In this document: piece after piece, positions 23,908-33,212 of the stretch
Position numbering within the stretch: position 1 is the stretch's first letter
Layout: every line of letters starts with the position of its first letter
NCBI RefSeq assembly: GCF_900187385.1
Contig: NZ_FYEY01000001.1
Coordinates: forward strand, 2,232,001 to 2,296,000
DNA from: Streptomyces sp. 2114.4
GTDB taxonomy: Bacteria; Actinomycetota; Actinomycetes; Streptomycetales; Streptomycetaceae
DNA length: 64,000 nucleotides
Reading direction: 5' to 3'
Program-made: the position numbers and the translations under genes
The notes under the pieces: generated by a model
Databases searched by the model: none
Told to the model about the DNA's origin: nothing
What the model saw: only the letters and a program-made list of their open reading frames with translations

Positions 23908-24897
23908 GTGGGAATGGCACGGACGAAAGAGCCGGTCAGCACTGCGTACACGACAGGCGGCGCCGCGGCGGTGGCATTCTCCGGGGTGACCCGGAGTTAC
24001 GGCGCGGTCAGGGCCGTGGACGGGCTGGACCTGGAGATCGCGGCGGGCGAGACGGTGGCGCTGCTCGGGCGCAACGGTGCGGGGAAGTCCACGACCCTCA
24101 CCATGCTGCTGGGGCTGCTGCCGCCCGGTACGGGATCGGTGCGCCTGTTCGCCGGCACCCCGGAGACGGCGGTACGGGCGGGCAGGGTGGGCGCCATGCT
24201 GCAGGACGGCAAGCCCCTGCCGCGGGTCACCGTCCGCGAACTGGTCACGTTCGTCGCCGCCACCTACCCCCGCCCCATGGCGGTCACCGAAGCCCTGGAG
24301 CTGGCGGGCCTGAGCGAATGCGCCGGACGGCGGGTGGACCGGCTGTCCGGCGGGCAGGCCCAGCGGGTCCGCTTCGCGGTGGCGCTGGCCGGCAACCCCG
24401 AGCTGCTGGTGCTCGACGAGCCGACCGCGGCGCTGGACGTCGAGGCGCGCCGCGCCTTCTGGCGCTCGATGCGCGCGTACGCCCGCCGCGGCAACACCAT
24501 CGTGTTCTCCACCCACTATCTGGAGGAGGCCGATGAGCACGCCGACCGGATCGTGGTGATGGACGGCGGCCGGGTGGTCGCCGACGGCAGCGGCGAGGCG
24601 ATCAAGCGGCGGGCCGGCGGCACGCTGGTCTCCTTCGACCTCGCGGGCGCGGCGACCGAGCCGCTGGCCGCCCTGCCCGGCGTGAGCGCCGTGGAGGTGC
24701 GCGGCGACCGCGCGCTGCTGCGGACGACGGACTCCGACGCGACCGTCGTGGCCCTCGCCGGACTCGGGCTCGTCCGCGCACTGCAGGTCACCCCCACCGG
24801 CCTGGAGGACGCCTTCCTCACCCTCACCTCCGGCAACGCCGCCGGCCACACCCCGGCGCACACCACCGCCACCCGGTCCGCGAAGGAGCTTGCGTGA
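23908..24897 (+). CDS. ABC transporter ATP-binding protein, 329 aa
   Basis: Single-domain ATPase of the DrrA/NatA type. Walker A is LLGRNGAGKST, the signature VDRLSGGQAQRV, Walker B LLVLDEPTAALD and the switch His FSTHYLEEADEHAD. The C-terminal 90 residues are the regulatory domain of this subfamily. GTG at 23908 or ATG at 23914 are both possible given GAGAGG upstream. It overlaps the permease gene as GTGA. With the kinase and regulator downstream it forms a four-gene efflux or signalling operon. Confidence 0.93.
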   Translation: MGMARTKEPVSTAYTTGGAAAVAFSGVTRSYGAVRAVDGLDLEIAAGETVALLGRNGAGKSTTLTMLLGLLPPGTGSVRLFAGTPETAVRAGRVGAMLQDGKPLPRVTVRELVTFVAATYPRPMAVTEALELAGLSECAGRRVDRLSGGQAQRVRFAVALAGNPELLVLDEPTAALDVEARRAFWRSMRAYARRGNTIVFSTHYLEEADEHADRIVVMDGGRVVADGSGEAIKRRAGGTLVSFDLAGAATEPLAALPGVSAVEVRGDRALLRTTDSDATVVALAGLGLVRALQVTPTGLEDAFLTLTSGNAAGHTPAHTTATRSAKELA

Positions 24898-25625
24898 TGC
24901 TCGACTACATCCGCCTCGAAGTGCGTCGCACCCTGCGCGACCGGAGCTTCGTCATCTTCGGCATCGGAATGCCGGTGCTGATGTATGTGCTGATGACCAA
25001 CATCGGTGCGGGTCCCGGTGGCGCCGGTATGGAGTGGAAGACCGCGTCGATGGTCGGCATGGCCGCATACGGCGCGCTGGGCGCGGCGATCGGCACGGGC
25101 ACGGGCGTCGCCGAGGACAAGCAGCTGGGCTGGCTGCGGCAGCTGCGCATCACCCCGCTGAGCCCGATACGGGTGGTCGTGGGCCGTGGGCTGACCGGCT
25201 CGGTGACGGTACTGCCGGCCATCGCCTCCGTACTACTGGTGGGCGCGCTGGTCAACGGCGTCCGGATGCCGGCCTGGCAGTGGGCCGCGCTGGCCGGGCT
25301 GCTGTGGATCGGCACCGCCCCCTTCACCCTGCTCGGCCTCGGCAACGGCTACCGCCTCTCCGCGCAGTCCACCGGCATGGTCAACACGGGCTGCATGCTG
25401 CTGCTGTCGATCATCGGAGGCCTGTGGTTCCCGGCCGAGCTGTTCCCCGCCTGGCTGCGCTCGCTGTCCTCCTGGACGCCCGGCAACCGCTTCGCCGAAC
25501 TCGGCCAGAGCGTCACCCAGGGCAGCGCTCCGGGCCCGGGCACAGTAGCGGTGCTGGCCGCCTGGCTGGCACTCTTCGGCGGATATGCCGTGTACGCGTA
25601 CCGTCGGGCCGCACGAACGGTGTGA
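24894..25625 (+). CDS. ABC-2 type permease, 243 aa
   Basis: Six predicted membrane helices starting RSFVIFGIGMPVLMYVL, with the ABC-2 pattern of EDKQLGWLRQLRITPLSP in the cytosolic loop and LSIIGGLWFPAELFPAWL near the last helices. Partner of the preceding ATPase; probably exports a lipid-like or antibiotic molecule. GTG at 24894 is immediately followed by ATG, either can serve as start. The kinase gene begins 6 bases after the stop. Confidence 0.92.
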   Translation: MMLDYIRLEVRRTLRDRSFVIFGIGMPVLMYVLMTNIGAGPGGAGMEWKTASMVGMAAYGALGAAIGTGTGVAEDKQLGWLRQLRITPLSPIRVVVGRGLTGSVTVLPAIASVLLVGALVNGVRMPAWQWAALAGLLWIGTAPFTLLGLGNGYRLSAQSTGMVNTGCMLLLSIIGGLWFPAELFPAWLRSLSSWTPGNRFAELGQSVTQGSAPGPGTVAVLAAWLALFGGYAVYAYRRAARTV

Positions 25626-25631
25626 TCGACG

Positions 25632-27125
25632 ATGGTGCAGACCGGGGAAGTGACAGTGCAGCACAGCAAGCAGCGGGCCGCGGGTGACGGCGGGCCCGGC
25701 GGCGCGGAAGGCGCCGGCGAGCCCTCGTGCCGGCCGAAGCGGCCGGGCAGGAAGACGGACCGGGGGCCGGGCAAGTACGCCTTCCTGCCGTGGCTGCTGA
25801 TGGGCCTGGGCGCCTTTTCCAACATCATCCAGGGCAAGACGGGCAATCCGTGGCTGGCCGGCCTCGGGCTGCTCGCCTTCAACTCCCTCTACCTCACCGT
25901 CATCTGGTCCTCCTTCAACCCACGGCTGCGGGACTCCCGCCACCCGGTGTACGCCCTCGGCCTGCTGACCGCCGTCACCTTCGCCATCGCGCTCGGGTTC
26001 GGCGGCAACTGGTTCCTGTTCTTCCCGCTGCTGTCGCTGGCCTCGGGCACGGTGCGCGCGCTGCGCGGCAAGAAGCTCGCCCTCTGGCTGATCGCACTCA
26101 GCGGCACGGCCGGGTATCTGGTCGGCCGGCACGGTCCCGACCCGTGGGGCTCGTTCGGCATCGGGTACGGCACCTTCCTGTCCGGCATGGTGACGGCCAC
26201 GGTCCTCAGCCTGTTCGACACCATCCAGGAGCTGAACACCACCCGCCAGGAGCTGGCCCGCAGCGCCGTCGAGAAGGAGCGGCTGCGCTTCTCCCGCGAT
26301 CTGCACGACCTGCTGGGGCACACCCTGTCCGTGGTGGTGGTCAAGGCCGAGGCGGTCCGCCGGCTGGCCCCGCGCAATCTGGATGCGGCGCTCGACCAGG
26401 CCGCCGACATCGAGGCGGTCGGACGGCAGGCGCTGACCGAGATCCGTGAGGCGGTCACCGGCTACCGCGAGGGCAGTCTGACCACCGAGCTGGACCGGGC
26501 CCGTTCGGTGCTGGAGGCGGCCGGTATTGAACCCGTCGTACGGCAGGCGGGACCGCCGCTGCCCCCGCAGGCCGGAGCGCTGCTGGGCTGGGTGGTCCGC
26601 GAGGGCGTCACCAACACCGTCCGGCACAGCGGCGCCACCCGCTGCGAGATCGACGTCCACGCCGACGAGGAGCGGGTCCGGCTGACGCTCACGGACGACG
26701 GCCGCGGTCCCGTAAGCTCCGGTGCTGCTGCCCCGGCGCCCGGCCTGGCCTGGCTCCGCGACCGCGTCCCCGGGCGCGGCGGCGATCCGGGCGGGAACGA
26801 TCCGGGCGGCGGCGGTCCCGGCGACGGCGGTCCGGGCGGTTACGGGGTGAGGGACGGCTTGAGCGCTACGGGCAGGGCACAGGGACCGGACGGCACGGGC
26901 CGCCCGGAACCTGCTGCGCCGGGCTCCGGGGAGCCGGACAGCACGGCGCCGTCCGGCCCTTCGGGACCGGTGGGCGGCACCGGGCTGAAGGGACTGGCCG
27001 AGCGGCTGGCCGCGGCGGGCGGCACCCTGCGCAGCGGCCCGGACGGCCGCCGCGGCTTCCGTGTCACGGCGGAGCTGCCGGTCGGCACGGGTGATATAGC
27101 GGACGTGGAGGAGTTGACCAGGTGA
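25632..27125 (+). CDS. DesK-type sensor histidine kinase with Gly-rich insertion, 497 aa
   Basis: Membrane-bound sensor with about five helices in residues 45-180. The dimerisation/phosphoacceptor box is FSRDLHDLLGHTLSVVVVKAE (His of the HisKA_3 family). The ATPase domain shows VVREGVTNTVRHSGA (N box), LTDDGRGP (G1) and GTGLKGLAERLAAAGG (G2). Between G1 and G2 is an unusual insertion of about 80 residues, Gly/Pro-rich (GGNDPGGGGPGDGGPGG), encoded by repetitive sequence. Signals to the coupled response regulator. Confidence 0.92.
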   Translation: MVQTGEVTVQHSKQRAAGDGGPGGAEGAGEPSCRPKRPGRKTDRGPGKYAFLPWLLMGLGAFSNIIQGKTGNPWLAGLGLLAFNSLYLTVIWSSFNPRLRDSRHPVYALGLLTAVTFAIALGFGGNWFLFFPLLSLASGTVRALRGKKLALWLIALSGTAGYLVGRHGPDPWGSFGIGYGTFLSGMVTATVLSLFDTIQELNTTRQELARSAVEKERLRFSRDLHDLLGHTLSVVVVKAEAVRRLAPRNLDAALDQAADIEAVGRQALTEIREAVTGYREGSLTTELDRARSVLEAAGIEPVVRQAGPPLPPQAGALLGWVVREGVTNTVRHSGATRCEIDVHADEERVRLTLTDDGRGPVSSGAAAPAPGLAWLRDRVPGRGGDPGGNDPGGGGPGDGGPGGYGVRDGLSATGRAQGPDGTGRPEPAAPGSGEPDSTAPSGPSGPVGGTGLKGLAERLAAAGGTLRSGPDGRRGFRVTAELPVGTGDIADVEELTR

Positions 27126-27727
27126 TCAAGGTCCTGCTGGCGGAGGACCAGGGGATGATGCGGGGCGCGCTGGCGCTGCTGCTCGACCTGGAGGAGGACA
27201 TGCAGGTCGTGGCCCAGGTCGCGGCGGGCGATCAGATCGTCGCCGCCGCCCTGGACGCCCGCCCCGACATCGCCCTCCTGGACATCGAACTCCCCGGCCG
27301 CAGCGGCCTGGACGCCGCGGCCGACCTGCGCGAACAGCTGCCGTCCTGCAAGGTGCTGATCGTGACGACCTTCGGCCGCCCCGGCTATCTGCGCCGCGCG
27401 ATGGAGGCCGGGGCGTCCGGTTTCCTGGTGAAGGACGGCCCGGTGGAGGAACTGGCGGCGGCGATCCGCCGGGTGCTCGCCGGCGAGCGGGTCATCGACC
27501 CCGGCCTCGCCGCGGCAGCGCTGAGCGCCGGCCCCAACCCCTTGACCCAGCGCGAACGCGACGTCCTCAGCACCGCCGTGGACGGCGCCACGGTCGCCGA
27601 TATCGCCGCCAAACTCCACCTTTCCCAAGCCACCGTCCGCAACTACCTCTCCGCTGCCATCGGCAAGACCGGCACCCGCAACCGCATGGAGGCGGTGCGG
27701 GCGGCGCGGCGGAACGGTTGGTTGTAA
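27122..27727 (+). CDS. NarL/LuxR-type response regulator, 201 aa
   Basis: Receiver domain with acidic pocket LLAEDQG and phosphoacceptor Asp in PDIALLDIELPGRSG, conserved LIVTTFGRPGYLRRAMEAGASGFLVKDGP. The C-terminal helix-turn-helix is PLTQRERDVLSTAVDG followed by ADIAAKLHLSQATVRNYLS. GTG start overlaps the kinase stop as GTGA. Cognate partner of the DesK-like kinase; probable target is the operon itself. Confidence 0.94.
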   Translation: MIKVLLAEDQGMMRGALALLLDLEEDMQVVAQVAAGDQIVAAALDARPDIALLDIELPGRSGLDAAADLREQLPSCKVLIVTTFGRPGYLRRAMEAGASGFLVKDGPVEELAAAIRRVLAGERVIDPGLAAAALSAGPNPLTQRERDVLSTAVDGATVADIAAKLHLSQATVRNYLSAAIGKTGTRNRMEAVRAARRNGWL

Positions 27728-27760
27728 CGGGGAGGCAGCGGACCTGAGGCACCGCGGACG

Positions 27761-27880
27761 ACTCGGCCGTGGGCGGCTCGGCGGTGGCCGGCTCGGTCGT
27801 GGGCGGCTCAGCCGTAGCCGTGCTTCGCCGTGCGCAACTCAGCCGTAGCCGGCTCGGCCGTGCGCAACTCAGCCGTGGGC
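27761..27880. repeat. ~15-base tandem repeats running into an MFS gene
   Basis: About eight degenerate copies of GGCTCGGCCGTGGGC, including two copies of GTGCGCAACTCAGCCGT, fill the gap between convergent genes and extend into the last codons of the MFS gene (stop at 27869). Confidence 0.7.
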
Positions 27881-29317
27881 GGCGTCCTCGCGTCGCCGGG
27901 GCAGCGCGAGGACCATCAGCACGATGCTGCCCAGCAGGATCATGGAGCCGACCTGGAAGGCCAGACCGTAGCCGTCCGCCAGAGCCTTCGGACCGCCGTG
28001 ACCCGCCGCGATGCGGGCCGCGGCGATGGTCGACAGGACCGACAGGCCCAGCGCCCCGCCCATCTGGCGGGAGGTGTTGATCAGGCCGGAGACCAGCCCC
28101 TGGTCGGCGGGGTCGGCGCCGGACGTGGCGATCGCCGCGATCGGCGTCGCCGTCAGCCCCGCCCCCAGGGCCATCAGGATGCCGGGGCCGAGGATCGTGC
28201 CGAGGTAGGTGCCGTGGACGTCCATCGCCCCCTGCCACGCCATACCGGACGCGGAGATCACCGCACCGGTGACGGCCAGGGTCTTGGCGCCCACCCGGTT
28301 CATCAGCCGCGGCCCGATCTTGGAGCCCAGCACGATGGAGAGGGAGTGCGGGATGAAGGAGAGCCCGGCCTGCAGGGGCCGGTAGCCCAGCACGTTCTGC
28401 ACGTACAGCGACAGGAAGTACCACATGGAGAACATCGCGGCGCCGGCCAGCACCATCGCCCCGTTCGCCGAGGAGACCGAGCGCACCCGGAAGAGCACCA
28501 GTGGCATCAACGGAGCCTTGGCGCGCGCCTCGACGGCCAGGAACACCGCGATCACGACCAGTCCGGCGGCCAGCGGCAGCAGCGCGGAGGCCGAGGTCCA
28601 GCCGTCCGTCTCGGTCTGCACGATCCCGTACGCCACCAGCGCGAGCCCGGCGGTCACCAGCACCGCGCCGGGCACGTCCAGCCGCCGCCCGGTGCCCTGC
28701 CGGCTCTCGGTGAGCCACCACACCGCACCGGTCAGCACCAGCGCCCCGACCGGGACATTGATCAGCAACACCCAGCGCCATGACAGGTATTCGGTGAGCA
28801 CCCCGCCGACCAGGCCGCCCACCGCGCCACCGCCGGCACCGACCGCCGTCCAGGTGGCGATGGCCCGGTTACGGGCCGGACCGGGCGGAAACGACGTGGT
28901 CAGGATCGTGAGGGTGGCCGGTGAGAGCACGGCGGCGCCGACGCCCTGGACCGTCCGGGCCGCGATCAGCTGCCAGGGCTGCTGGGCCAGCCCGCCGCCC
29001 ACGCTCGCGACGGTGAACAGCGCCAGCCCGAGGACGAAAACCCGCTTACGGCCGAAGAGGTCGGCGGCCCGGCCGCCGAGCAGCATGAAGCCGGCGAAGG
29101 TGATCACATACGCGTTGACGATCCACTGCAGGCCCAGTTCGCTCAGGCCCAGGCCGGTCCGCATGGCGGGCAGGGCGACGTTCACGACGGAAACGTCCAG
29201 GACGACCAGGAACTGCCCCGCACACACCAGCAGCATCACCAGCCACGCCGGTGCGGCCGTCCGGCGCGTGGTTTCGGGCATGGTCGCGGAGGCGGCTATC
29301 GGCGGCATGCCGCCCAT
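27869..29317 (-). CDS. MFS drug exporter, DHA2 (14-TM) family, 482 aa
   Basis: Proton-coupled multidrug efflux protein. The first helix begins PAWLVMLLVCAGQFLVVLD followed by VSVVNVALPAM (motif D1), then LLGGRAADLFGRKRVF (motif A) and RTVQGVGAAVLSPATL (motif C-type region). Fourteen hydrophobic segments, normal length. ATG at 29317 follows AAGGGGTG at 9 bases; GTG 12 bases upstream is an alternative. Flanked on both sides by tandem repeats. Substrate unknown. Confidence 0.9.
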   Translation of the reverse strand: MGGMPPIAASATMPETTRRTAAPAWLVMLLVCAGQFLVVLDVSVVNVALPAMRTGLGLSELGLQWIVNAYVITFAGFMLLGGRAADLFGRKRVFVLGLALFTVASVGGGLAQQPWQLIAARTVQGVGAAVLSPATLTILTTSFPPGPARNRAIATWTAVGAGGGAVGGLVGGVLTEYLSWRWVLLINVPVGALVLTGAVWWLTESRQGTGRRLDVPGAVLVTAGLALVAYGIVQTETDGWTSASALLPLAAGLVVIAVFLAVEARAKAPLMPLVLFRVRSVSSANGAMVLAGAAMFSMWYFLSLYVQNVLGYRPLQAGLSFIPHSLSIVLGSKIGPRLMNRVGAKTLAVTGAVISASGMAWQGAMDVHGTYLGTILGPGILMALGAGLTATPIAAIATSGADPADQGLVSGLINTSRQMGGALGLSVLSTIAAARIAAGHGGPKALADGYGLAFQVGSMILLGSIVLMVLALPRRREDAAHG

Positions 29318-29590
29318 GCTCGCATTCACCCCTTGGCTCCCGCATCGGTATATCGGTGCATGGACCACCTGACTGGAGACCTAGGACGCGAGGCGGAGGG
29401 CCTGGGGGGGGGAGGAGGGGCACGGCAGAGGGGAGGGCTCAGGGGCGGGCGGCGGGGTGAGGCCGCAGGAGGCCGGGGCCGTAGGGGCGGGCCCCTAAGG
29501 GGCGGGAAGGCCCCCAGCAGACCAACTACCCATGCTAGGGGCCCAGTTACCACGCAGACGCAAGCACACCGAAACGATCACACCGGCGCA
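29318..29590. other. Intergenic stretch, G-rich, no gene seen
   Basis: Upstream of the MFS gene. Contains a strongly purine-rich segment (about 29400-29500) and GGCCCCTAAGGGGC hairpin-like sequence near 29490-29510. No supported ORF or RNA was recognised. Confidence 0.5.
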
Positions 29591-29688
29591 ATCACATCGC
29601 TCCGATCACGTCGCTCCGATCACGTCGCTCCGATCACGTCGCTCCGATCGCATCGCCCCGGGCACATCGCCCCGGGCACATCGCCTCC
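29591..29688. repeat. Seven 14-base tandem repeats
   Basis: Contiguous units starting at 29591, consensus ATCACGTCGCTCCG. Three central units (29605-29646) are identical; later units drift to GGCACATCGCCCCG. Confidence 0.9.
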
Positions 29689-29712
29689 GTCCGCCTCGCC
29701 CCGGTCGCAAAG

Positions 29713-29776
29713 ACCACCCGGTCACCCGGCCACCCGATCACCCGGCCACCTGATCACCCAGCTACCCGGTCACCTG
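29713..29776. repeat. Eight 8-base tandem repeats reaching a thiolase stop codon
   Basis: Octamers of the form RTCACCCG/GCCACCCG run from 29713 into the stop codon of the lipid-transfer gene at 29770. Confidence 0.8.
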
Positions 29777-30963
29777 CGCAGCAAGGTCACCACCGCGGCG
29801 CCGCCCAGGCCGATGTTGTGCGCCAGGGCCACGCGGGCGCCGGGGACCTGGCGTTGGCCCGCCGTGCCGCGGAGCTGCCAGACCAGCTCGGCGGTCTGGG
29901 CCAGGCCCGTCGCGCCCAGTGGATGCCCCTTGGAGATCAGGCCACCGGACGGATTGACCACCCAGCGGCCGCCGTAGGTCGTGGCACCGTCGGCGACCAG
30001 CTTTCCCGACTCCCCGTCCGCGCACATACCCAGGGCCTCGTAGGTCAGCAGCTCATTGATGGAGAAGCAGTCGTGCAGCTCGATGACGTCGACGTCCTCG
30101 ATGCCGAGGCCACCGGCCGCGAAGGCCTGCCGGGCCGCGGCCCGTGTCATGGGCTTGCCGACGGCATCGATGCAGGAACCGGAGGAGAAGCTTTCCTCGG
30201 TGTCGGTCGTCATGGCCTGCGCGACGATCTCCACCGCCCGGTCGGTCAGGCCGTGTTCGCGGACGAACCGCTCGGAGGCGACCACGGCCGCGGCCGCTCC
30301 GTCGGAGGTCGCAGAGCACTGCAGCTTGGTCAGCGGCCGGTGAATGGTCCTGGCGGCGAGGACTTCCTCGACGGTGTAGACGTCCTGGAACTGGGCGTGG
30401 GGGTTGTGGGCGGAGTGCCGGTGGTTCTTGGCGCCCACCGCGGCGAGCTGTTCGGCGGTGGTGCCGTGGCGCTCCATGTGTTCGCGGGCCGCGTTGCCGA
30501 AGATCTGGGCGGTGGGCGGGGTCATCTCGAAGCCGTGGGCGGCAGCCATCACGCCGTAGTGGCGGGCCACCGGCGAGGTCTGGAAATCGCCGCCGTCCGC
30601 GCCGCCGCCCAGCGCGCCCCGCTTCATCTTCTCGAAGCCGAGCGCCATGACGCAGTCATTGATCCCGGCCTCGACGAACTGGCGCGCCATCATCAGCGCG
30701 GTCGAGGCGGTCGCGCAGTTGTTGTTGACGTTGTAGACCGGGATGCCGGTCAGGCCCAGTTCGTAGGCGGCGCGCTGGCCTGCCGTCGAGGCCTGGTAGC
30801 AGAAGCCGACCGGTAGCTGCTCGACCGCTTCGTAGCCGATCCCGGCGTCGGCGAGCGCCTTGGAGCCCGCTTCCTTCGCCATGTCCCAGTACTGCCATGC
30901 GCGGGTCTCGGGCTTCTCGAACTTCGTCATCCCGACGCCTACGACGTACGCCTTGCCAGCCAT
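29770..30963 (-). CDS. SCP-x type thiolase / lipid-transfer protein, 397 aa
   Basis: Thiolase-superfamily protein of the sterol carrier protein-x branch, acting in the last thiolytic or retro-aldol step of branched or steroid side-chain degradation. VYNVNNNCATASTAL has the nucleophilic Cys; SSGSCIDAVGKPMTRAA, ELHDCFSINELLTYE and SKGHPLGATGLAQ complete the active site, ending NIGLGGAAVVTLL. Closest in memory to mycobacterial Ltp1. It lies 37 bases downstream of the FadE34-like gene and is likely co-transcribed under the KstR-type operator at 33199. ATG at 30963. Confidence 0.9.
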   Translation of the reverse strand: MAGKAYVVGVGMTKFEKPETRAWQYWDMAKEAGSKALADAGIGYEAVEQLPVGFCYQASTAGQRAAYELGLTGIPVYNVNNNCATASTALMMARQFVEAGINDCVMALGFEKMKRGALGGGADGGDFQTSPVARHYGVMAAAHGFEMTPPTAQIFGNAAREHMERHGTTAEQLAAVGAKNHRHSAHNPHAQFQDVYTVEEVLAARTIHRPLTKLQCSATSDGAAAAVVASERFVREHGLTDRAVEIVAQAMTTDTEESFSSGSCIDAVGKPMTRAAARQAFAAGGLGIEDVDVIELHDCFSINELLTYEALGMCADGESGKLVADGATTYGGRWVVNPSGGLISKGHPLGATGLAQTAELVWQLRGTAGQRQVPGARVALAHNIGLGGAAVVTLLRR

Positions 30964-31000
30964 GGATGTCCTCCTGGAAGCGGCCGGATACGGGGAAGTC

Positions 31001-33187
31001 TCAGATCAGCGGGCGGGGCTCCGGGTCCCGGGGCAGGCCGAGCAGCCGCTCCGCGACGACGTTCAGCTGCACCTGGGTGGTGCCGCCGGCGATGGTCAGA
31101 CAGCGCGACATCAAGAAGCCGTGCAGCGCCCGTCCGCCGGCCCCTTCCCGCACCGCGCCGTCCGGTCCGAGCAGTTCCAGCGCCAGCTCGGCGACCTTCT
31201 GCTGGTGCGGGGTCTGCACCAGCTTGCGGATACTGGCGCCCGCCCCCGGCTCCAGGCCCGATACCTGCTGGAGCGTGGTGCGCAGCCCGATGCAGCCCAG
31301 GGCGTGCGCCTCGGCGGCCAGCGCGCCCACCTTCGCCCGCACCGTCGCGTCCAGCCCCGCGGCGCGGTCGAGCAGCGCCTCCAGGCCGGTGTCGAAGGTC
31401 AACTGGTCGGCCATGTGGACGCGTTCGTTGTCCAGGGTGGTACGGGCCACCTTCCAGCCGTCGTCGACCCCGCCGACCACCGCGTCGGCCGGCAGCAGCA
31501 CATCGTCGAAGTAGACCTCGTTGAAGAGGGCGTCGCCGGTGATCTCCTTCAGCGGACGGACGCCGATGCCGGGGGTCTTCATCTCGACGACGAAGAAGGT
31601 CAGCCCCTTGCGCTTGGGGGCCTTGGGGTCGGTGCGGGCGAGCAGGATGCCGTGGCTCGCCCCCTGGGCGGCCGAGGTCCACACCTTCTGGCCGTTGATC
31701 CGCCAGCCGCCGTCGTCCGTCCGCTCGGCGCGGGTGCGCAGGGAGGCCAGGTCCGAGCCGGCTTCGGGCTCGGAGAACAGCTGGCACCACAGCAGGTCGC
31801 CGCGCAGCGACGGCAGCAGGTAGCGCTCCTGCTGCTCCTGGGTGCCGTGGGCGATCAGCGAGGGGACCACCCAGGTCGCGATGCCCAGATCGCTGATGCG
31901 GACGCCGGCCGCGGCGCACTCCTGCTGGATGGCCAGTTGCTGTACGGGGCCCGCGCCCAGTCCGTAGGGCTTGGGGAGGTGCGGCGCGGCATAGCCGGAG
32001 GGGGCGAGTGCGCGCCGTACGGCCGCGGGGTCGAGGCCGCGGACGCCGTCGACGACGGTGCGGGCCGCGGCCCGGTACTCCTGTGCCGCGGCGGGGAGTT
32101 CGAGGTGCAGGGCGCGGCGGGCACCGTCGGCGCCGTGGCGGGCGGCGCGCAGCAGGTGGGTGTCGCCGCTGCCGAGCAGCTGGCGGGCCACGGTCGCCCG
32201 CCGCAGATGGAGGTGGGCGTCGTGTTCCCAGGTGAAGCCGATCCCGCCGAGCACCTGAATGCAGTCCTTGGCGCAGCTGAAGGAGGCGTCCAGGGCGGTC
32301 GCGGTGGCCAGCGCCGCGACCAGCGCGCGGACCGCGGGCGGCTCGTGCAGCGCGCGGGCCGCGTCCCAGACCAGGGCGCGGGCCTGCTCACAGCGGACGA
32401 GCATATCGGCGCAGAGGTGTTTGACCGCCTGGAACTGGCCGATCGGACGGCCGAACTGCTCGCGTACCTTGGCGTATTCGGCTGCGGTGTGCAGCGACCA
32501 GGCGGCCGTTCCGCAGCTCTCCGCGGCGAACAGCACCCCGGCGGTGTCGCGGACGAGGTCACTGTCGACGGCCAGCAACCGGTCGCCGGGCACCGGCACG
32601 GCGTCCGCGCTCACCTCGGCGGTCGGCCGGGTCGGATCGGCGCTCTCCTGGACGCGTACGGACAGGGTCCCGGCGTCGACGGCGAGCCAGACGGTGTCCG
32701 TGGAGGTCCGCGCGGCCAGCACCAGCAGATCCGCGTCGGCGCCGGCCAGGACCGGGGGCGCGGTGCCGTCCAGGACGTAGCCGTCGGCGTGCGCCCTGGC
32801 GGTGAGGGAGCCGGGCCCCAGGGCGACGGCGGCGATGCGCTCCCCTTCGGCCAGGGCCCGTACGAGGGGCCGGTGGCCGCCGCCGCGGTGCAGCAGCTCG
32901 GCGGCGAGGGTGGTGGGCAGGTAGGGGCCGGGGAGCGCGGCGCGGCCCATTTCCTCCAGCACGACGGCGAGATCGAGCAGTTCACCGCCACCACCGCCGT
33001 CGGCCTCGGGGAGGTGGAGCCCCAGCAGGCCCTGGGCGGCGAGCTGGCCCCAGTAAGCGGGCCGCCCCTGCGGTCCGTGCGCGGCATCGAGCAGCTTGCG
33101 CACCTCCTCGGGCGGCACGGCCCGCGCGGCCCATCCCCCCGCCGCCTCGGCCAGGTCACGGTGGTCTGCGGTGATTCCGATGCCCAT
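31001..33187 (-). CDS. fadE34: Tandem-fused acyl-CoA dehydrogenase, FadE34-like, 728 aa
   Basis: FAD-dependent acyl-CoA dehydrogenase with two ACAD domains in one chain (about 1-370 and 380-728), as in mycobacterial FadE34/ChsE3, which oxidises steroid side-chain CoA esters. N-terminus MGIGITADHRDLAE resembles FadE34. First domain: FGRPIGQFQAVKHLCADM and VLGGIGFTWEHDAHLHLRR. Second domain: LLWCQLFSEPEAGSDLASL, INGQKVWTSAAQGA, PLKEITGDALFNEVYFDDV and ARTTLDNERVHM. A KstR-type site ends 12 bases before the ATG and no ribosome site is visible, so the message may be leaderless. Confidence 0.9.
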   Translation of the reverse strand: MGIGITADHRDLAEAAGGWAARAVPPEEVRKLLDAAHGPQGRPAYWGQLAAQGLLGLHLPEADGGGGGELLDLAVVLEEMGRAALPGPYLPTTLAAELLHRGGGHRPLVRALAEGERIAAVALGPGSLTARAHADGYVLDGTAPPVLAGADADLLVLAARTSTDTVWLAVDAGTLSVRVQESADPTRPTAEVSADAVPVPGDRLLAVDSDLVRDTAGVLFAAESCGTAAWSLHTAAEYAKVREQFGRPIGQFQAVKHLCADMLVRCEQARALVWDAARALHEPPAVRALVAALATATALDASFSCAKDCIQVLGGIGFTWEHDAHLHLRRATVARQLLGSGDTHLLRAARHGADGARRALHLELPAAAQEYRAAARTVVDGVRGLDPAAVRRALAPSGYAAPHLPKPYGLGAGPVQQLAIQQECAAAGVRISDLGIATWVVPSLIAHGTQEQQERYLLPSLRGDLLWCQLFSEPEAGSDLASLRTRAERTDDGGWRINGQKVWTSAAQGASHGILLARTDPKAPKRKGLTFFVVEMKTPGIGVRPLKEITGDALFNEVYFDDVLLPADAVVGGVDDGWKVARTTLDNERVHMADQLTFDTGLEALLDRAAGLDATVRAKVGALAAEAHALGCIGLRTTLQQVSGLEPGAGASIRKLVQTPHQQKVAELALELLGPDGAVREGAGGRALHGFLMSRCLTIAGGTTQVQLNVVAERLLGLPRDPEPRPLI

Positions 33188-33198
33188 ACGCAACAGAC

Positions 33199-33212
33199 TA
33201 GAACACGTTACA
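33199..33212. promoter_or_regulatory. KstR-type operator
   Basis: TAGAACACGTTACA fits TNNAACNNGTTNNA exactly and lies 12 bases upstream of the FadE34-like start, overlapping its promoter. Confidence 0.8.

Noticed and set aside
29591-29776. CRISPR-like array
   Set aside because: Repeats are contiguous 14- and 8-base units with no unique spacers and no cas genes nearby.
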